Below are positions 1 through 9,129 of a stretch of DNA of 64,000 nt, one piece after another. The number at the start of each line of letters is the position of its first letter. Within the stretch, counting starts at the first letter, position 1. The notes under the pieces were generated by a model. That model did no database searches, had not been told where the DNA came from, and worked only from the letters and a program-made list of their open reading frames with translations. Both the position numbers and the translations under genes were made by a program. Source of the DNA: an uncultured Verrucomicrobiales bacterium (lineage in GTDB: Bacteria > Verrucomicrobiota > Verrucomicrobiia > Verrucomicrobiales > Akkermansiaceae); the NCBI GenBank assembly GCA_949373085.1, contig CASICJ010000025.1, positions 1 to 64,000 on the forward strand, written 5' to 3'.

Positions 1-2
1 AG

Positions 3-302
3 GGGGATGGTGACGAAGGGACCCGGCTTGGTATGGAAGCTCACGATGAGTTGAAAGCCCTCCTGAAAAATCCTACAATGAAACGACCACGTCCTTCTGA
101 AGTTCGGAAATCACTGGCCTATCTTTGTGGTGATCTCGGGCATGCTTCGGAACTTAGAAGCAAAAGAGATGAAGCGGTTGGTCACCTTCAAGAGTGTAAG
201 CGATTGTGGCAAGAATTGAAGCGTGATGAAGGCAATGAGCTAGAGATTAAAGAAGGCTATGAATGGGTTGTTAATCGACTCGCCGAGATGGGTGTGGAGT
301 AG
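3..302 (+). CDS. C-terminal part of a truncated helical-repeat protein
   Basis: The frame is open to the left edge of the window, so the gene probably begins upstream; an in-frame ATG lies at 33. The visible ~100 residues are charged and helical, with leucine/alanine spacing like the last TPR-type helices of large PVC proteins (for example TPR tails of Ser/Thr kinases), ending in a Trp-Val-Val-Asn-Arg helix. No catalytic motif is visible. The family assignment is an inference from composition only. Confidence 0.45.
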   Translation, partial: GDGDEGTRLGMEAHDELKALLKNPTMKRPRPSEVRKSLAYLCGDLGHASELRSKRDEAVGHLQECKRLWQELKRDEGNELEIKEGYEWVVNRLAEMGVE

Positions 303-603
303 TTTTTCGAAGTTCTTATGTTTTTTGATGATTGGAGATTTGGTCCCTTACCTCGGCCTCTGGGAGCCATATTACCAGCATAGGGTTTGGCTGATCACGG
401 GGAGCCGCTCGCAGCCGGGTATTCCGAAGGTTCTAGAGAGCCTGGGCGACGGAGGGACAACCAATCGTATGGGCCCTGAGGCGAGTTCAAAAACGATTCA
501 GAAGGTTCGAGGGTAAAACAATGGGTGAAGGATGCCGCTGAATCTTGAGGAGAGCGATCCGTCAAGGCGATAGCTGACTAGGGAAGTGAAGGTATGGTCC
601 CGC
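303..603. other. Intergenic stretch, nothing recognised
   Basis: About 300 bases between the truncated gene at the left edge and the convergent DUF1501 gene. One 85-codon plus-strand frame (259-516) starts inside the previous gene and has no recognisable motif. No convincing hairpin terminator, RNA gene or repeat was seen. Confidence 0.4.
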
Positions 604-2097
604 CTAAGCGAGGAGATCTTTGATGACGTGGCCATGAATGTCCGTGAGGCGGAAGTCCCGGCCCTGGTATCGATAGGTCAGTTTGCGGTGATCGATTCCG
701 AGTAAGTGGAGGATCGTGGCATTGAGGTCATGAATATGCACGCTGCCAGGAGTCCAGTGGTCCTTGGTTGGTTGTGGAAAGATCGGGTTTCCATCGGCAT
801 CTGCTATGTTGTAACCATAATCATCACTCCGTCCATATGTGATCCCCGGTTTCACTCCGCCTCCAGCCATCCAGGTGGTAAAGCAGCGCGGGTGGTGATC
901 CCTTCCATAATTTTTCTCGCTAAGTGACCCCTGACAGTAAGCAGTTCGTCCAAATTCTCCTCCCCAAACCACAAGAGTGTCTTCGAGCATCCCGCGCTCT
1001 TTGAGGTCAGTGATCAGTGCGGCGCAGGCTTGATCGATATCCTTACATTGTGATTCGTGTTCTTTGGGAAGATTTCCGTGTGCATCCCAACCTCGATGGA
1101 AAATTTGAATATTTCTAACACCACGCTCAGCGAGTCGCCTTGCATTGAGACAGCAAGCGGCAAAGCTTCCCGCCTGACGTGCTTCTTCTCCATAGAGCTT
1201 GAAGGTCGATTCCTTTTCGCTGGAAAGGTCCATCAGCTCTGGGACTGACGTCTGCATGCGATAGGCCATCTCATGTTGTTTGATGCGGGCTAGAACTTCG
1301 GGGTCTCCAAACCGATCGTGCTGAGACTCATTGAGCGCAGCGAGGGCGTTTAGCTGGGCTCTGCGATCACTTCGAGAAACCCCTTTGGGATTGTTGAGAT
1401 AAAGAACGGGATCCCCTTGGCTTCGAAGTAGGACACCCTGATGTTCTGATGGCAAAAAGCCTGGGCCCCAGAGACGATTGAAGAGGCTTTGCTCACCAAA
1501 ATTGGTCTTAGCATGCATCACCACATAGCCGGGGAGATCGTCGTTCATGCGGCCGAGTCCATAGCTTAGCCAAGAGCCGAAGCTGGGGCGCCCGGGGATT
1601 TGGCTGCCAGTTTGAATATAAGTGACCGCGGGATCATGATTGATCGCCTCGGTGAAGGTGCTGTTTATGACACAAAGCTCCTTGGCTACCTTAGCGGTGT
1701 GTGGAAGAAGTTCGCTCACCCAGACTCCTTGATCGTTATTGTCATGCTTTTTGAACTCGTACTTCGAGGGACAAACGGGGAGGCTTTTCTGTCGGGCGGT
1801 CATTCCCGTAATACGCTGACCATCTCGAATGTGCTCCGGTAGGTTCTTGCCAAACATTTCCTTCATCTTTGGCTTGTAATCCCACATGTCGTGCTGGCTA
1901 GGGCCACCACTCATGAAGAGGTAAATCACACGTTTTGCCTTAGCGGGATGGTGTAAGCCATTGGGGCTCTCAGGAGTTTGAGCTAGAAGGTCAGCCCCTA
2001 GTAATTGCGCCATAGTGGCCGTGCCCAATCCGAGGGCACTTCGTCCGAAGAGCTGACGGCGGGTCATGTTAAGATCGAATTCGCGAGCGGAGTTCAT
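604..2097 (-). CDS. DUF1501 family protein (Tat-exported)
   Basis: 497-aa member of DUF1501, an alkaline-phosphatase-superfamily-like family abundant in Planctomycetes and Verrucomicrobia. Near the N-terminus, M-T-R-R-Q-L-F followed by a Gly/Ala-rich hydrophobic stretch resembles a Tat signal, so export to the periplasm is inferred. Family motifs visible are GGPSQHDMWDYKP (about residue 65), WGGEFGRT and GRDHHP, the usual putative metal-binding positions, and a C-terminal LTYRYQGRDFRLTD block. ATG codons at M1 and M11 are both possible starts. It lies 19 bp downstream of the cytochrome-c/DUF1549/DUF1553 gene and is probably co-transcribed with it. Substrate unknown; surface-polysaccharide or sulfate-ester catabolism is often suggested for the family but is not shown here. 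Confidence 0.9.
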   Translation of the reverse strand: MNSAREFDLNMTRRQLFGRSALGLGTATMAQLLGADLLAQTPESPNGLHHPAKAKRVIYLFMSGGPSQHDMWDYKPKMKEMFGKNLPEHIRDGQRITGMTARQKSLPVCPSKYEFKKHDNNDQGVWVSELLPHTAKVAKELCVINSTFTEAINHDPAVTYIQTGSQIPGRPSFGSWLSYGLGRMNDDLPGYVVMHAKTNFGEQSLFNRLWGPGFLPSEHQGVLLRSQGDPVLYLNNPKGVSRSDRRAQLNALAALNESQHDRFGDPEVLARIKQHEMAYRMQTSVPELMDLSSEKESTFKLYGEEARQAGSFAACCLNARRLAERGVRNIQIFHRGWDAHGNLPKEHESQCKDIDQACAALITDLKERGMLEDTLVVWGGEFGRTAYCQGSLSEKNYGRDHHPRCFTTWMAGGGVKPGITYGRSDDYGYNIADADGNPIFPQPTKDHWTPGSVHIHDLNATILHLLGIDHRKLTYRYQGRDFRLTDIHGHVIKDLLA

Positions 2098-2116
2098 GAG
2101 GTTGAAGGTGTCGTAA

Positions 2117-4372
2117 TTAAAAGAGGGAGAGGGCTACGTCGGTGGCAAGGACCGTCGTGGCGACTTGGGTCCAAGCGGCAAGTTCTGCAGGGTTTAGCTC
2201 GGAGTTTATTGGGGCTTCTCCGGTCGAAAGTAGAGCGTTAGCTTCCTCTGGGGATGATGCATATCGCTTCTTCATGGTGGCAAGAAGATCAAGGCAGGCT
2301 TTACTTTCTCGGGGTAGGGAAGGGCGGCAGGCAAGGATTTGATAGAGGTGATTAAGTCGTGATTTGTCATCCGGAGAGGATTTAATAAGCCTCTCAGCAA
2401 GCTTGCGGGCCATTTCGACCCGCTGGGTCTCATTGAGGAGCGCTAGCGACTGTAGTGCCGTGCTGCTACGAGAGCGCTTCACACAGCTGGATTCACGGTT
2501 AGGAGCATCAAAGAGAGTCATCATGGGATGCGGACTCGTGCGTTTCCAATAGACGTATAGGCTACGCCGATAGAGTTTCTCACCTTTATCTTGGACATAG
2601 TTTTTAGTGTTACTAGCAGGATGCATGAGAGCCTTCCAAAGTCCTGCTGGTTGATAGGGTTTCACACCTTCTCCGCCCATCGTCGGATCGAGAAGTCCGC
2701 TAGACCAAAGGCCGATGTCGCGAATCACTTCGGCATCAAGCCTGAAAGCTGGACCACGGGCAAGGAGACGGTTTTTGGGGTCATCAAGATCCGTTCGGAA
2801 TTGAGAGCTTTGTTTGAAGGCTTGGCTTGTCACTAAGAGTCGAAGGATGTGCTTTTGGTTCCACCCCTTTTCGCGGAATTCCACAGCCAGCCAGTCGAGT
2901 AATTCAGGGTGAGTTGCTTGCTCTCCTTGGAGTCCAAAATCTTCCGGCGTCCGAACCAAGCCATATCCAAATACCCTTTGCCATATTCGGTTTATGAGCA
3001 CCCTAGTAACAAGCGGCTGGGTATCTGCCGTGAGCCATTGAGCGAGACCCAGGCGATTGCGTGGAGCGTCTTTAGGGAAACTTCCCATGGCCGCCGGAAC
3101 GTCCGGCGTGAGCGCTTCGCCAATGGGGCTGTGGTATTCGCCCCGTTCTAGAATTTTGGTCACCCTTGGTTTTGGCAACTCTTGAGCGATCAAGGTGGTT
3201 GTCGAAAATGATTTGATGGTATCTTGATCTTTGCCGTCGGATGACGCTAATGCCTCCCACTCTTTTGGGTTGGCAGGGGCTTTCATGGCGGGGCCATGAT
3301 CGTATTTATTACCGTCAAGAGGGTTTTCTGCAGTGCTGTTGAAGAACGCCAGGAGGCTAAAGTATTCTTTATGAGTGACCGGATCGTATTTGTGGGTATG
3401 GCATCTTGCGCATGACATTGTCATACCCAGCATGACTGTCCCAAGTGTCTCGGTTCGATCAAAGTTGTTTTTTGCCTGAAACTCATCCGGGATCGCGCCT
3501 CCTTCTGAGGTGGTAGGGTTCATGCGAACGTAACCTGTCGCGATTTTCTGGGTGATTGTTGGATTTGGAAGAAGATCACCAGCGATTTGCCAAGTGATGA
3601 AATCGTTGATCGGAAGATTGTTATTAAAGGCGCGCACAACCCAATCTCGATAGGGGTAAATACCTCGTCTATTGTCGAGGTGTAGACCGTGAGTGTCACC
3701 GTAGCGAATGGCATCTAGCCAGTAGCGCGCTTGATGTTCACCGTATTTTGGGGAAGCGAGAAGCTTGTCGACGAATTTCTCGTATGAATCGGGAGATTTA
3801 TCGGCGAGAAAATTTTTGAGAAGGGAGGGTTGTGGAGGAAGTCCAGTCACGACCAATGCGGCACGACGAGCGAGAATTTCTTGTGAGGCCTCTTTTGCCA
3901 GCGAAATAGATGGCTTGGTGGTCGCTAATTTTCTCTCGATAAAGAAATCGATCACCTTCTCTCTAGGAGCACTCTTGCTTTTAGTCGGCGCAACAAAGGC
4001 CCAATGAGAGGCGTATTTTCCACCTTGCTTAACCCAGCTGGTAAGAATCTTCTTTTCTCCTGCCGTCAAAGGTTTGCCGTCGTCCTCAGGCGGCATGGGG
4101 TCATCTTCATCGTGAATTCGAAAAATTAGTTCACTGTTCTTAAGATCGTCTGGGTCAATGGAACGGATTCCCTTACGATCTTTTGTAGCCGCTTCGTAGC
4201 TATCGAGCCGAAGATCTTTTGCCTTCTTGGTGTCCGGCCCGTGGCAAGTGAAGCACTTATCTGAGAGGATGGGTAGGACTTCGCGGGCGAAATCAACTTT
4301 CTCTACACCGAGGAGAGCGTTGATGAGAAGGAAGCTGGTGAAAGCAATCGTTTGAGAGCATTTTAAAACCAT
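2117..4372 (-). CDS. PSCyt1-DUF1549-DUF1553 cytochrome-c-like exported protein
   Basis: 751 aa. Order of parts: hydrophobic signal peptide (about 1-22); planctomycete-type cytochrome c domain with a CFTCHG haem motif (about 40-45); DUF1549 (about 130-330) with a second CARCHTH cysteine/histidine motif; DUF1553 (about 430-730) with the family's NRIWQRVFGYGLV and HPELLDWLA signatures. It lacks the LamG-type insert seen in longer relatives. Such proteins are nearly always paired with DUF1501, as here. They are thought to be periplasmic redox or hydrolytic partners, but no reaction has been established. The start is an ATG at 4372 with no strong Shine-Dalgarno. Confidence 0.9.
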   Translation of the reverse strand: MVLKCSQTIAFTSFLLINALLGVEKVDFAREVLPILSDKCFTCHGPDTKKAKDLRLDSYEAATKDRKGIRSIDPDDLKNSELIFRIHDEDDPMPPEDDGKPLTAGEKKILTSWVKQGGKYASHWAFVAPTKSKSAPREKVIDFFIERKLATTKPSISLAKEASQEILARRAALVVTGLPPQPSLLKNFLADKSPDSYEKFVDKLLASPKYGEHQARYWLDAIRYGDTHGLHLDNRRGIYPYRDWVVRAFNNNLPINDFITWQIAGDLLPNPTITQKIATGYVRMNPTTSEGGAIPDEFQAKNNFDRTETLGTVMLGMTMSCARCHTHKYDPVTHKEYFSLLAFFNSTAENPLDGNKYDHGPAMKAPANPKEWEALASSDGKDQDTIKSFSTTTLIAQELPKPRVTKILERGEYHSPIGEALTPDVPAAMGSFPKDAPRNRLGLAQWLTADTQPLVTRVLINRIWQRVFGYGLVRTPEDFGLQGEQATHPELLDWLAVEFREKGWNQKHILRLLVTSQAFKQSSQFRTDLDDPKNRLLARGPAFRLDAEVIRDIGLWSSGLLDPTMGGEGVKPYQPAGLWKALMHPASNTKNYVQDKGEKLYRRSLYVYWKRTSPHPMMTLFDAPNRESSCVKRSRSSTALQSLALLNETQRVEMARKLAERLIKSSPDDKSRLNHLYQILACRPSLPRESKACLDLLATMKKRYASSPEEANALLSTGEAPINSELNPAELAAWTQVATTVLATDVALSLF

Positions 4373-4673
4373 AGAAGAGATCTATAGTATAAGTCGACCA
4401 ATTCGTCGATCTATCAGATTGTCCGACATCCTAATTTGGACGACGTAATAGTCCAGCTGTGAAAACTCTGAACCCATAGCGAGCACCTTCGTAGCCAGTT
4501 GTGATTCCTGTGGGATAATTTACGGTGTTATTGAAACATCTTTTTTAACGCTGGCTATGGCAGTTCCTGATTTTAAGTTGAGGAAGGGAAAAGAGTGGGG
4601 TTATTCCAAATTCAAATAGGGTGTCTGAAGGCTTTCGCTTGCGGGCTGGTGAATCGGCTGTCAGTATTACGTT
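4373..4673. other. Divergent intergenic region
   Basis: About 300 bases between the start of the DUF1549/DUF1553 gene (minus) and the small gene before recJ (plus). It should hold promoters for both directions, but no convincing -35/-10 pair or palindromic operator stood out. No RNA gene was recognised. Confidence 0.4.
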
Positions 4674-4919
4674 ATGATATTGAATATTCACCTGATCCGA
4701 TTTTGGATCCTGATGGCCGTCTTGGGGTCATTGGCGTCCGGGGCTGAAGACCCACCTCCTTTTTCCACAATTGAAGTTAGGGGTGCAGGCCCTAATTTTA
4801 AGATGATTGGGCTCTTGAACTTTTTTGACGTCAGTGAGGATGTGGAAAAAGAAATCCTTTTCAGGGTCAAAAGGAGAGAAGATTTTCGATCTCAAATGGA
4901 CAATCCTAGTAAATCTTGA
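4674..4919 (+). CDS. Small exported hypothetical protein upstream of recJ
   Basis: 81 codons with a credible N-terminal signal peptide (hydrophobic core WILMAVLGSLASG, then a cleavage-like Ala-Glu). The mature part of about 55 residues starts with Pro/Phe/Ser and ends in Lys/Arg/Asp-rich sequence. No known domain is recognised. Its stop lies just before the ribosome-binding site proposed for recJ, so translation may be coupled. There is no strong Shine-Dalgarno before its ATG, so it may be a real small protein or a chance frame. Confidence 0.4.
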   Translation: MILNIHLIRFWILMAVLGSLASGAEDPPPFSTIEVRGAGPNFKMIGLLNFFDVSEDVEKEILFRVKRREDFRSQMDNPSKS

Positions 4920-4922
4920 GCC

Positions 4923-4928
4923 AGGAGG
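4923..4928 (+). promoter_or_regulatory. Ribosome-binding site that decides the recJ start
   Basis: A full AGGAGG lies 8 nt before the in-frame GTG at 4937. The longer reading from TTG at 4916 would place this site inside the coding region and has no comparable site of its own. The GTG start is therefore preferred. Confidence 0.65.
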
Positions 4929-4936
4929 AAAAGCAG

Positions 4937-6628
4937 GTGCAGTGGGTCATCCGCGAAGCACCCGAGGGTTGGGAGGATCTGGTTCCGGAGGGAATGCCGG
5001 GCATTCTTGGTAGATTGCTTGCGCAAAGAGGGGTTCGCGATAACGAGGTTGAGCAATTTCTTCGACCACGTCTTGCCGAGTTGACCGATCCTTTCGAGAT
5101 TCCGGAGGTCGACCTTGCTGTCGAGCGCATCTTAAGTGCGGTTGATAAAGAAGAGCGCGTCTGCGTGTACGGCGATTACGATGTTGATGGAGTCAGTTCA
5201 ACTGCAGTGCTTTGCGAGACACTCGAAGCTTATGGATTAAAACCGGACGCGTTCATTCCCCGTCGGAGTAGCGAGGGGTATGGTCTGAGTGAGGGAGGGC
5301 TAGAGCGCTGCCTTAGCGAATGTGGCGAGCCTCGTCTCATGATTTCGGTCGATTGCGGGACCGTATCGAATGATGCAATTGCGATGCTTAAAAGCAAAGG
5401 AATTGACACCGTAGTGGTTGACCATCATGAGATTGGTCCTAATGGGCGGCCCGATTGTGTTGCCTTGGTTAATCCAAAAGCTTCGGGCCATTCCCTCGAG
5501 TATCTTTGCGCGGCGGGAGTCGTTTTCAAGCTGGCACATGCTTTACTGAAGCAAAGGCCGCTTGAGGGATTCGATCTTAAGTCGGTGCTGGATCTAGTGG
5601 CTATTGCAACGATTTCGGATATCGTCCCCTTGGTGGATGAGAATCGGCTCTTAGTCAGGCATGGGTTGCGCAAATTGGAGAATTCGGCCAGGCCAGGACT
5701 CCGAGCTCTCTTGAAAATCACTGGAACTGAGGGGAGGCTGAGCAGTGCCGATATTGGTTTCCGGATCGGACCTAGATTGAATGCAGCCGGACGTATGGAT
5801 CAACCGGAAAAAGCTTTCGCGATTCTGAGGGCAGATTGCTCAAATAAGGCTCTCGATTTGGCCGATGAATTAGAGGATTTCAATCGGAACCGTCAACAAT
5901 TGGAGCAAGCGATTTTTTCGGAGGCGATGGCTATGTTGAAGGATAGCTCCAATGACCCGGTAATCGTTGTTGGATCGCGATCGTGGCATGCGGGAGTTGT
6001 TGGGATTGTAGCCTCCCGTCTGATGCGGCTATATCACAAGCCTGCCTTCGTGATCTCGATCGATAAAAATGGAATTGGGAAAGGAAGCGGCCGAAGTATC
6101 GCCGGGATTTCATTGGTCGAGGCAATTGGATCGTGTCGGGATCATTTAATCGCCGGGGGTGGACATCATATGGCAGCCGGTTTGAGTATTCATGAGGATT
6201 TAATAGATATTTTCCGTGAAGGGTTCGTGAAATTTGTGAATGAAAATTGCGGTGAAAAAGATCTTGAAGCGAAGGTTCACGTTGATGCTGAAGTGAAGCT
6301 CGCGGAACTTTCTCTTGATTTTCTGGCGAGCTACGAACTCTTACAACCATTCGGTAGTTCAAATCCTCAGCCGGTTTTTATGGCTCGTGATATTTGGCTT
6401 ACCGAGCCGCCAAGGCGTTTAAAAAATAACCATCTTCGTCTGTTCCTGCGTCAAGGTTATGATGAGCGCGATGCCATTTTTTTCGGCGGAGGCGCCAACG
6501 AATTACCAGATCCTCCATGGGATATCGCATTTGTGGTTGATCGGAATGTTTTCCGTGGTCGGGTAAGCGTGCAGGTTAGTATTCAAAATGTCAGGGCTGC
6601 TGTCGGAAATGGGAATGAACGCGAATGA
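4937..6628 (+). CDS. recJ: Single-stranded-DNA-specific exonuclease RecJ
   Basis: About 563 aa from the preferred GTG, close to the usual RecJ length. RecJ degrades single-stranded DNA 5'->3' in recombination and mismatch/base-excision repair. The DHH phosphoesterase motifs are visible: YGDYDVDG (motif I), a Ser-Val-Asp-Cys-Gly segment, VVDHHEIG (the DHH motif), and later the DHHA1-type GGGHHMAAG nucleic-acid/metal motif. The C-terminal OB-like part contains LLQPFGSSNPQPVF, typical of RecJ. The 3' end overlaps recG by about 40 bp, so both repair enzymes are likely translated from one message. Longer TTG start at 4916 is the alternative. Confidence 0.95.
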   Translation: MQWVIREAPEGWEDLVPEGMPGILGRLLAQRGVRDNEVEQFLRPRLAELTDPFEIPEVDLAVERILSAVDKEERVCVYGDYDVDGVSSTAVLCETLEAYGLKPDAFIPRRSSEGYGLSEGGLERCLSECGEPRLMISVDCGTVSNDAIAMLKSKGIDTVVVDHHEIGPNGRPDCVALVNPKASGHSLEYLCAAGVVFKLAHALLKQRPLEGFDLKSVLDLVAIATISDIVPLVDENRLLVRHGLRKLENSARPGLRALLKITGTEGRLSSADIGFRIGPRLNAAGRMDQPEKAFAILRADCSNKALDLADELEDFNRNRQQLEQAIFSEAMAMLKDSSNDPVIVVGSRSWHAGVVGIVASRLMRLYHKPAFVISIDKNGIGKGSGRSIAGISLVEAIGSCRDHLIAGGGHHMAAGLSIHEDLIDIFREGFVKFVNENCGEKDLEAKVHVDAEVKLAELSLDFLASYELLQPFGSSNPQPVFMARDIWLTEPPRRLKNNHLRLFLRQGYDERDAIFFGGGANELPDPPWDIAFVVDRNVFRGRVSVQVSIQNVRAAVGNGNERE

Positions 6629-8621
6629 TTCACTTCAATCGCTACCGGGTGTTCGGGGTCAGGAAGTCGAAGCACTAAGAATTTCCGGAATTGTAAAGAT
6701 TGCGGATCTTATCGATTGGTTACCCAAACGATATGAGGACCGGCGTCGTTTCGACGCCTTTCCTGCTCAAGCAGGTGGTGGTTCGGTTTGTCTCAGGGGT
6801 CTGGTAATCGATACCCAGCGTAAAGGGTTTGGAGGCAAGGGTTTTTATGAGGCTGTTGTCGAGGATCACGCAGGCGGGGGTTTTTCTCAGATCACATGCC
6901 GTTGGTTTAAGATGCCTTTTCTCCATAAGATTATAGCGGTGGGGCACGAAGTCGTGCTTTATGGCAAGCCTAAGGAGAGCGGAGGAAAAATCCTGATTGA
7001 TCATCCGGAGTTTGAGGTCGTCTCGGAAGAAGGCCGGAGCATTCATCTCGAGCGTATTGTTCCAATCTACAAGAATGTAAGCGGTGTTACTCAGAGGAGA
7101 TTGCGGGAGGTTCTTTTTAAGGCACTCGAAGTGGTCGAGGGTGATTCCTTGATGTCGGTGTATGACATTGACTCATCCTACCCCAGAATTGAAGCCTTCC
7201 GTGAGGCTCATTTTCCAGGGGAATTAAAGGAAGCTGATGCGGCACGGCGCTATTTTGCAAAGGAAGAATTTTTTCTTCAGCAGTTGCGAGTCGTTTGGCA
7301 AAGGGCGCGTCATGCAGATTTGAGTGGGCGGATCCTTGGGAGGCGCACGGTACTTCTCACTGAGTTTTATAATTCGCTGCCCTTTGATTTGACTGATGCT
7401 CAAAAGAGAAGCGTTAAGGAGATTATTGGTGATATGCGGGTGCAACGGCCAATGAATCGATTACTACAAGGCGATGTTGGGAGTGGTAAAACTTTCGTGG
7501 CAATGTGCGCAATGCTGCTCGCTGTTGATTCTGGGTGTCAGGCCGTTTTGATGGCTCCGACCCAAATTTTAGCAGAGCAACACCACATTACTTTTTCGAA
7601 ATGGCTCTCGCCACTTGGTATTAGGGTGGGCTTAGCAACGGCTGATCGGAGAGAGGATGTGAACGCAGCTCCGATCATAGTGGGAACCCATGCACTGCTT
7701 TATGATAAAGTGGATTTTAATGATCTGGGTCTGATTGTGATCGATGAACAACATAAGTTCGGTGTAGCCCAGCGAGAGAAACTTATTCATAGGGGAGTGA
7801 TGCCCGATGTTTTGGTAATGACAGCAACGCCAATTCCAAGAACTTTGACCTTAACAATTTACGGTGATCTTGATGTCTCGATCTTAGATGAGTTGCCAGC
7901 TGGGAGGGGTAAGATTATCAGTGGAGTGCGCGTGAAACCGAAGATCACCGAAATGACCAATTTTCTCATTGATCAACTTGAAAAGGGTCGTCAGGCCTAT
8001 CTGGTTTATCCCCTTGTGGATGAAAGTAAAACGGTGAAGGCAGCATCGGCGGTTGAGGAGCATCCAAAGTGGCAGAAGCGATTTAAGCACTTCGAAGTCG
8101 AATTACTTCATGGTAAGATTCCGTCTGCGGAGAAGGAGTCGGTGATGACCCGCTTTCGTGACGGTAAAACGGAGGTGTTGGTCTCAACGACCGTGATAGA
8201 GGTCGGTGTCGATGTGCCTAATGCCAATGTCATGGTGATATTTAATGCCGAGCGTTTTGGTCTGGCCCAGCTTCATCAATTACGTGGTCGTATTGGACGG
8301 GGAGAGCACAAGAGCTATTGTATTCTCGTCACCGATGGAAAAAATCCGGAAGCAATTGAAAAACTGAATATTTTGGCTGGAACGGTTGATGGATTCAAGA
8401 TTGCGGAAGAAGATTTAAGATTGCGGGGGCCAGGCGAGGTTTTGGGAACCCGCCAAAGCGGGACGGGAGGTTTACGGTTTGTAGAGTTTTTGTCAGACAC
8501 ATCTATCATCCGGGAGGCGCGTGAAGTTGCTGAGAAATTGCTGAGCGAAGATCCGAGTCTTAAACAAAACGTTCATCTTAAAACGTGGCTTCTAGGGCAG
8601 ACTGAGGTCACAAACCAATAA
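6588..8621 (+). CDS. recG: ATP-dependent DNA helicase RecG
   Basis: 677 aa, normal for RecG, the branch-migration helicase acting on stalled forks and Holliday junctions. Visible parts: N-terminal wedge/OB region (about 1-220); Walker A LLQGDVGSGKT (about residue 290); DEQH box VIDEQHKFGVAQRE; MTATPIPRT motif III; VSTTVIEVGVDVPNA (motif V); QLRGRIGRG (motif VI); and the C-terminal RLRGPGEVLGTRQSG block specific to RecG. The start at 6588 overlaps recJ by 41 bp. In-frame ATGs at 6609 and 6615 are plausible alternatives. Confidence 0.95.
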   Translation: MSGLLSEMGMNANDSLQSLPGVRGQEVEALRISGIVKIADLIDWLPKRYEDRRRFDAFPAQAGGGSVCLRGLVIDTQRKGFGGKGFYEAVVEDHAGGGFSQITCRWFKMPFLHKIIAVGHEVVLYGKPKESGGKILIDHPEFEVVSEEGRSIHLERIVPIYKNVSGVTQRRLREVLFKALEVVEGDSLMSVYDIDSSYPRIEAFREAHFPGELKEADAARRYFAKEEFFLQQLRVVWQRARHADLSGRILGRRTVLLTEFYNSLPFDLTDAQKRSVKEIIGDMRVQRPMNRLLQGDVGSGKTFVAMCAMLLAVDSGCQAVLMAPTQILAEQHHITFSKWLSPLGIRVGLATADRREDVNAAPIIVGTHALLYDKVDFNDLGLIVIDEQHKFGVAQREKLIHRGVMPDVLVMTATPIPRTLTLTIYGDLDVSILDELPAGRGKIISGVRVKPKITEMTNFLIDQLEKGRQAYLVYPLVDESKTVKAASAVEEHPKWQKRFKHFEVELLHGKIPSAEKESVMTRFRDGKTEVLVSTTVIEVGVDVPNANVMVIFNAERFGLAQLHQLRGRIGRGEHKSYCILVTDGKNPEAIEKLNILAGTVDGFKIAEEDLRLRGPGEVLGTRQSGTGGLRFVEFLSDTSIIREAREVAEKLLSEDPSLKQNVHLKTWLLGQTEVTNQ

Positions 8622-8631
8622 TCCCAAAAAA

Positions 8632-9123
8632 TCACTGATGTCTTCTGGCTCGGAGCGCGGTAATTCTCCATCTCTCTTTAAGTTCGAGGTCAAAGATAAG
8701 TTCCCATAACTCGCTTTTACTCTCGCGAAGGGGGGTTGTCATCGTGATTTCATCGATTCGAGTGAGCTGAGCTTTATTGCCCATGAGTTGAAGGTCTTCC
8801 TCGAGCTTTTTGAATCCTCGTGTAACTGTCATAGCGTGAAGGAGATCGATTTGCTTGCAAAAGCCCTCCAACGACATTTCTCTCGGTATTTCTATATTGA
8901 AAGGGAGCTCCGAGACTTTGAGTGTAATGGGCTCTGCGGTAGAATTTTCGACGGCTTCATGAACATCATCACGGCTTCGGAGGTTTGAGCTATTATATTC
9001 GATAGCATCGATGAATTGATCGACAGTCCTGTCGATTTTTTGTTTGGGTTGATTGTAGTGCCAGACAAATCCGCTAAGCAATGCGACTACAATGAGGGAG
9101 ATGATCGCAATACGGGTCTTCAT
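8632..9123 (-). CDS. Membrane-anchored or exported hypothetical protein
   Basis: 163 aa. An N-terminal Lys/Arg then hydrophobic segment (IAIISLIVVALLSGFVW, about 5-22) looks like a signal anchor. The remainder is soluble and alpha/beta, with a C-terminal strand pattern (ELIFDLELKERWRITALRARR) faintly like NTF2-like or DUF4440-type domains, but no confident match can be made by eye. The gene ends 10 bp from the convergent recG and starts 6 bp after the end of the rRNA methyltransferase gene, with which it is probably co-transcribed. Confidence 0.7.
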   Translation of the reverse strand: MKTRIAIISLIVVALLSGFVWHYNQPKQKIDRTVDQFIDAIEYNSSNLRSRDDVHEAVENSTAEPITLKVSELPFNIEIPREMSLEGFCKQIDLLHAMTVTRGFKKLEEDLQLMGNKAQLTRIDEITMTTPLRESKSELWELIFDLELKERWRITALRARRHQ

Positions 9124-9129
9124 GTGATG

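Noticed and set aside
259-516. 85-codon plus-strand frame in the left intergenic region
   Set aside because: Starts inside the preceding gene, has no Shine-Dalgarno and no recognisable motif.
5931-6362. 143-codon frame antisense to recJ
   Set aside because: Shadow of a strongly conserved gene; composition is Arg/His/Pro-rich and without motifs.
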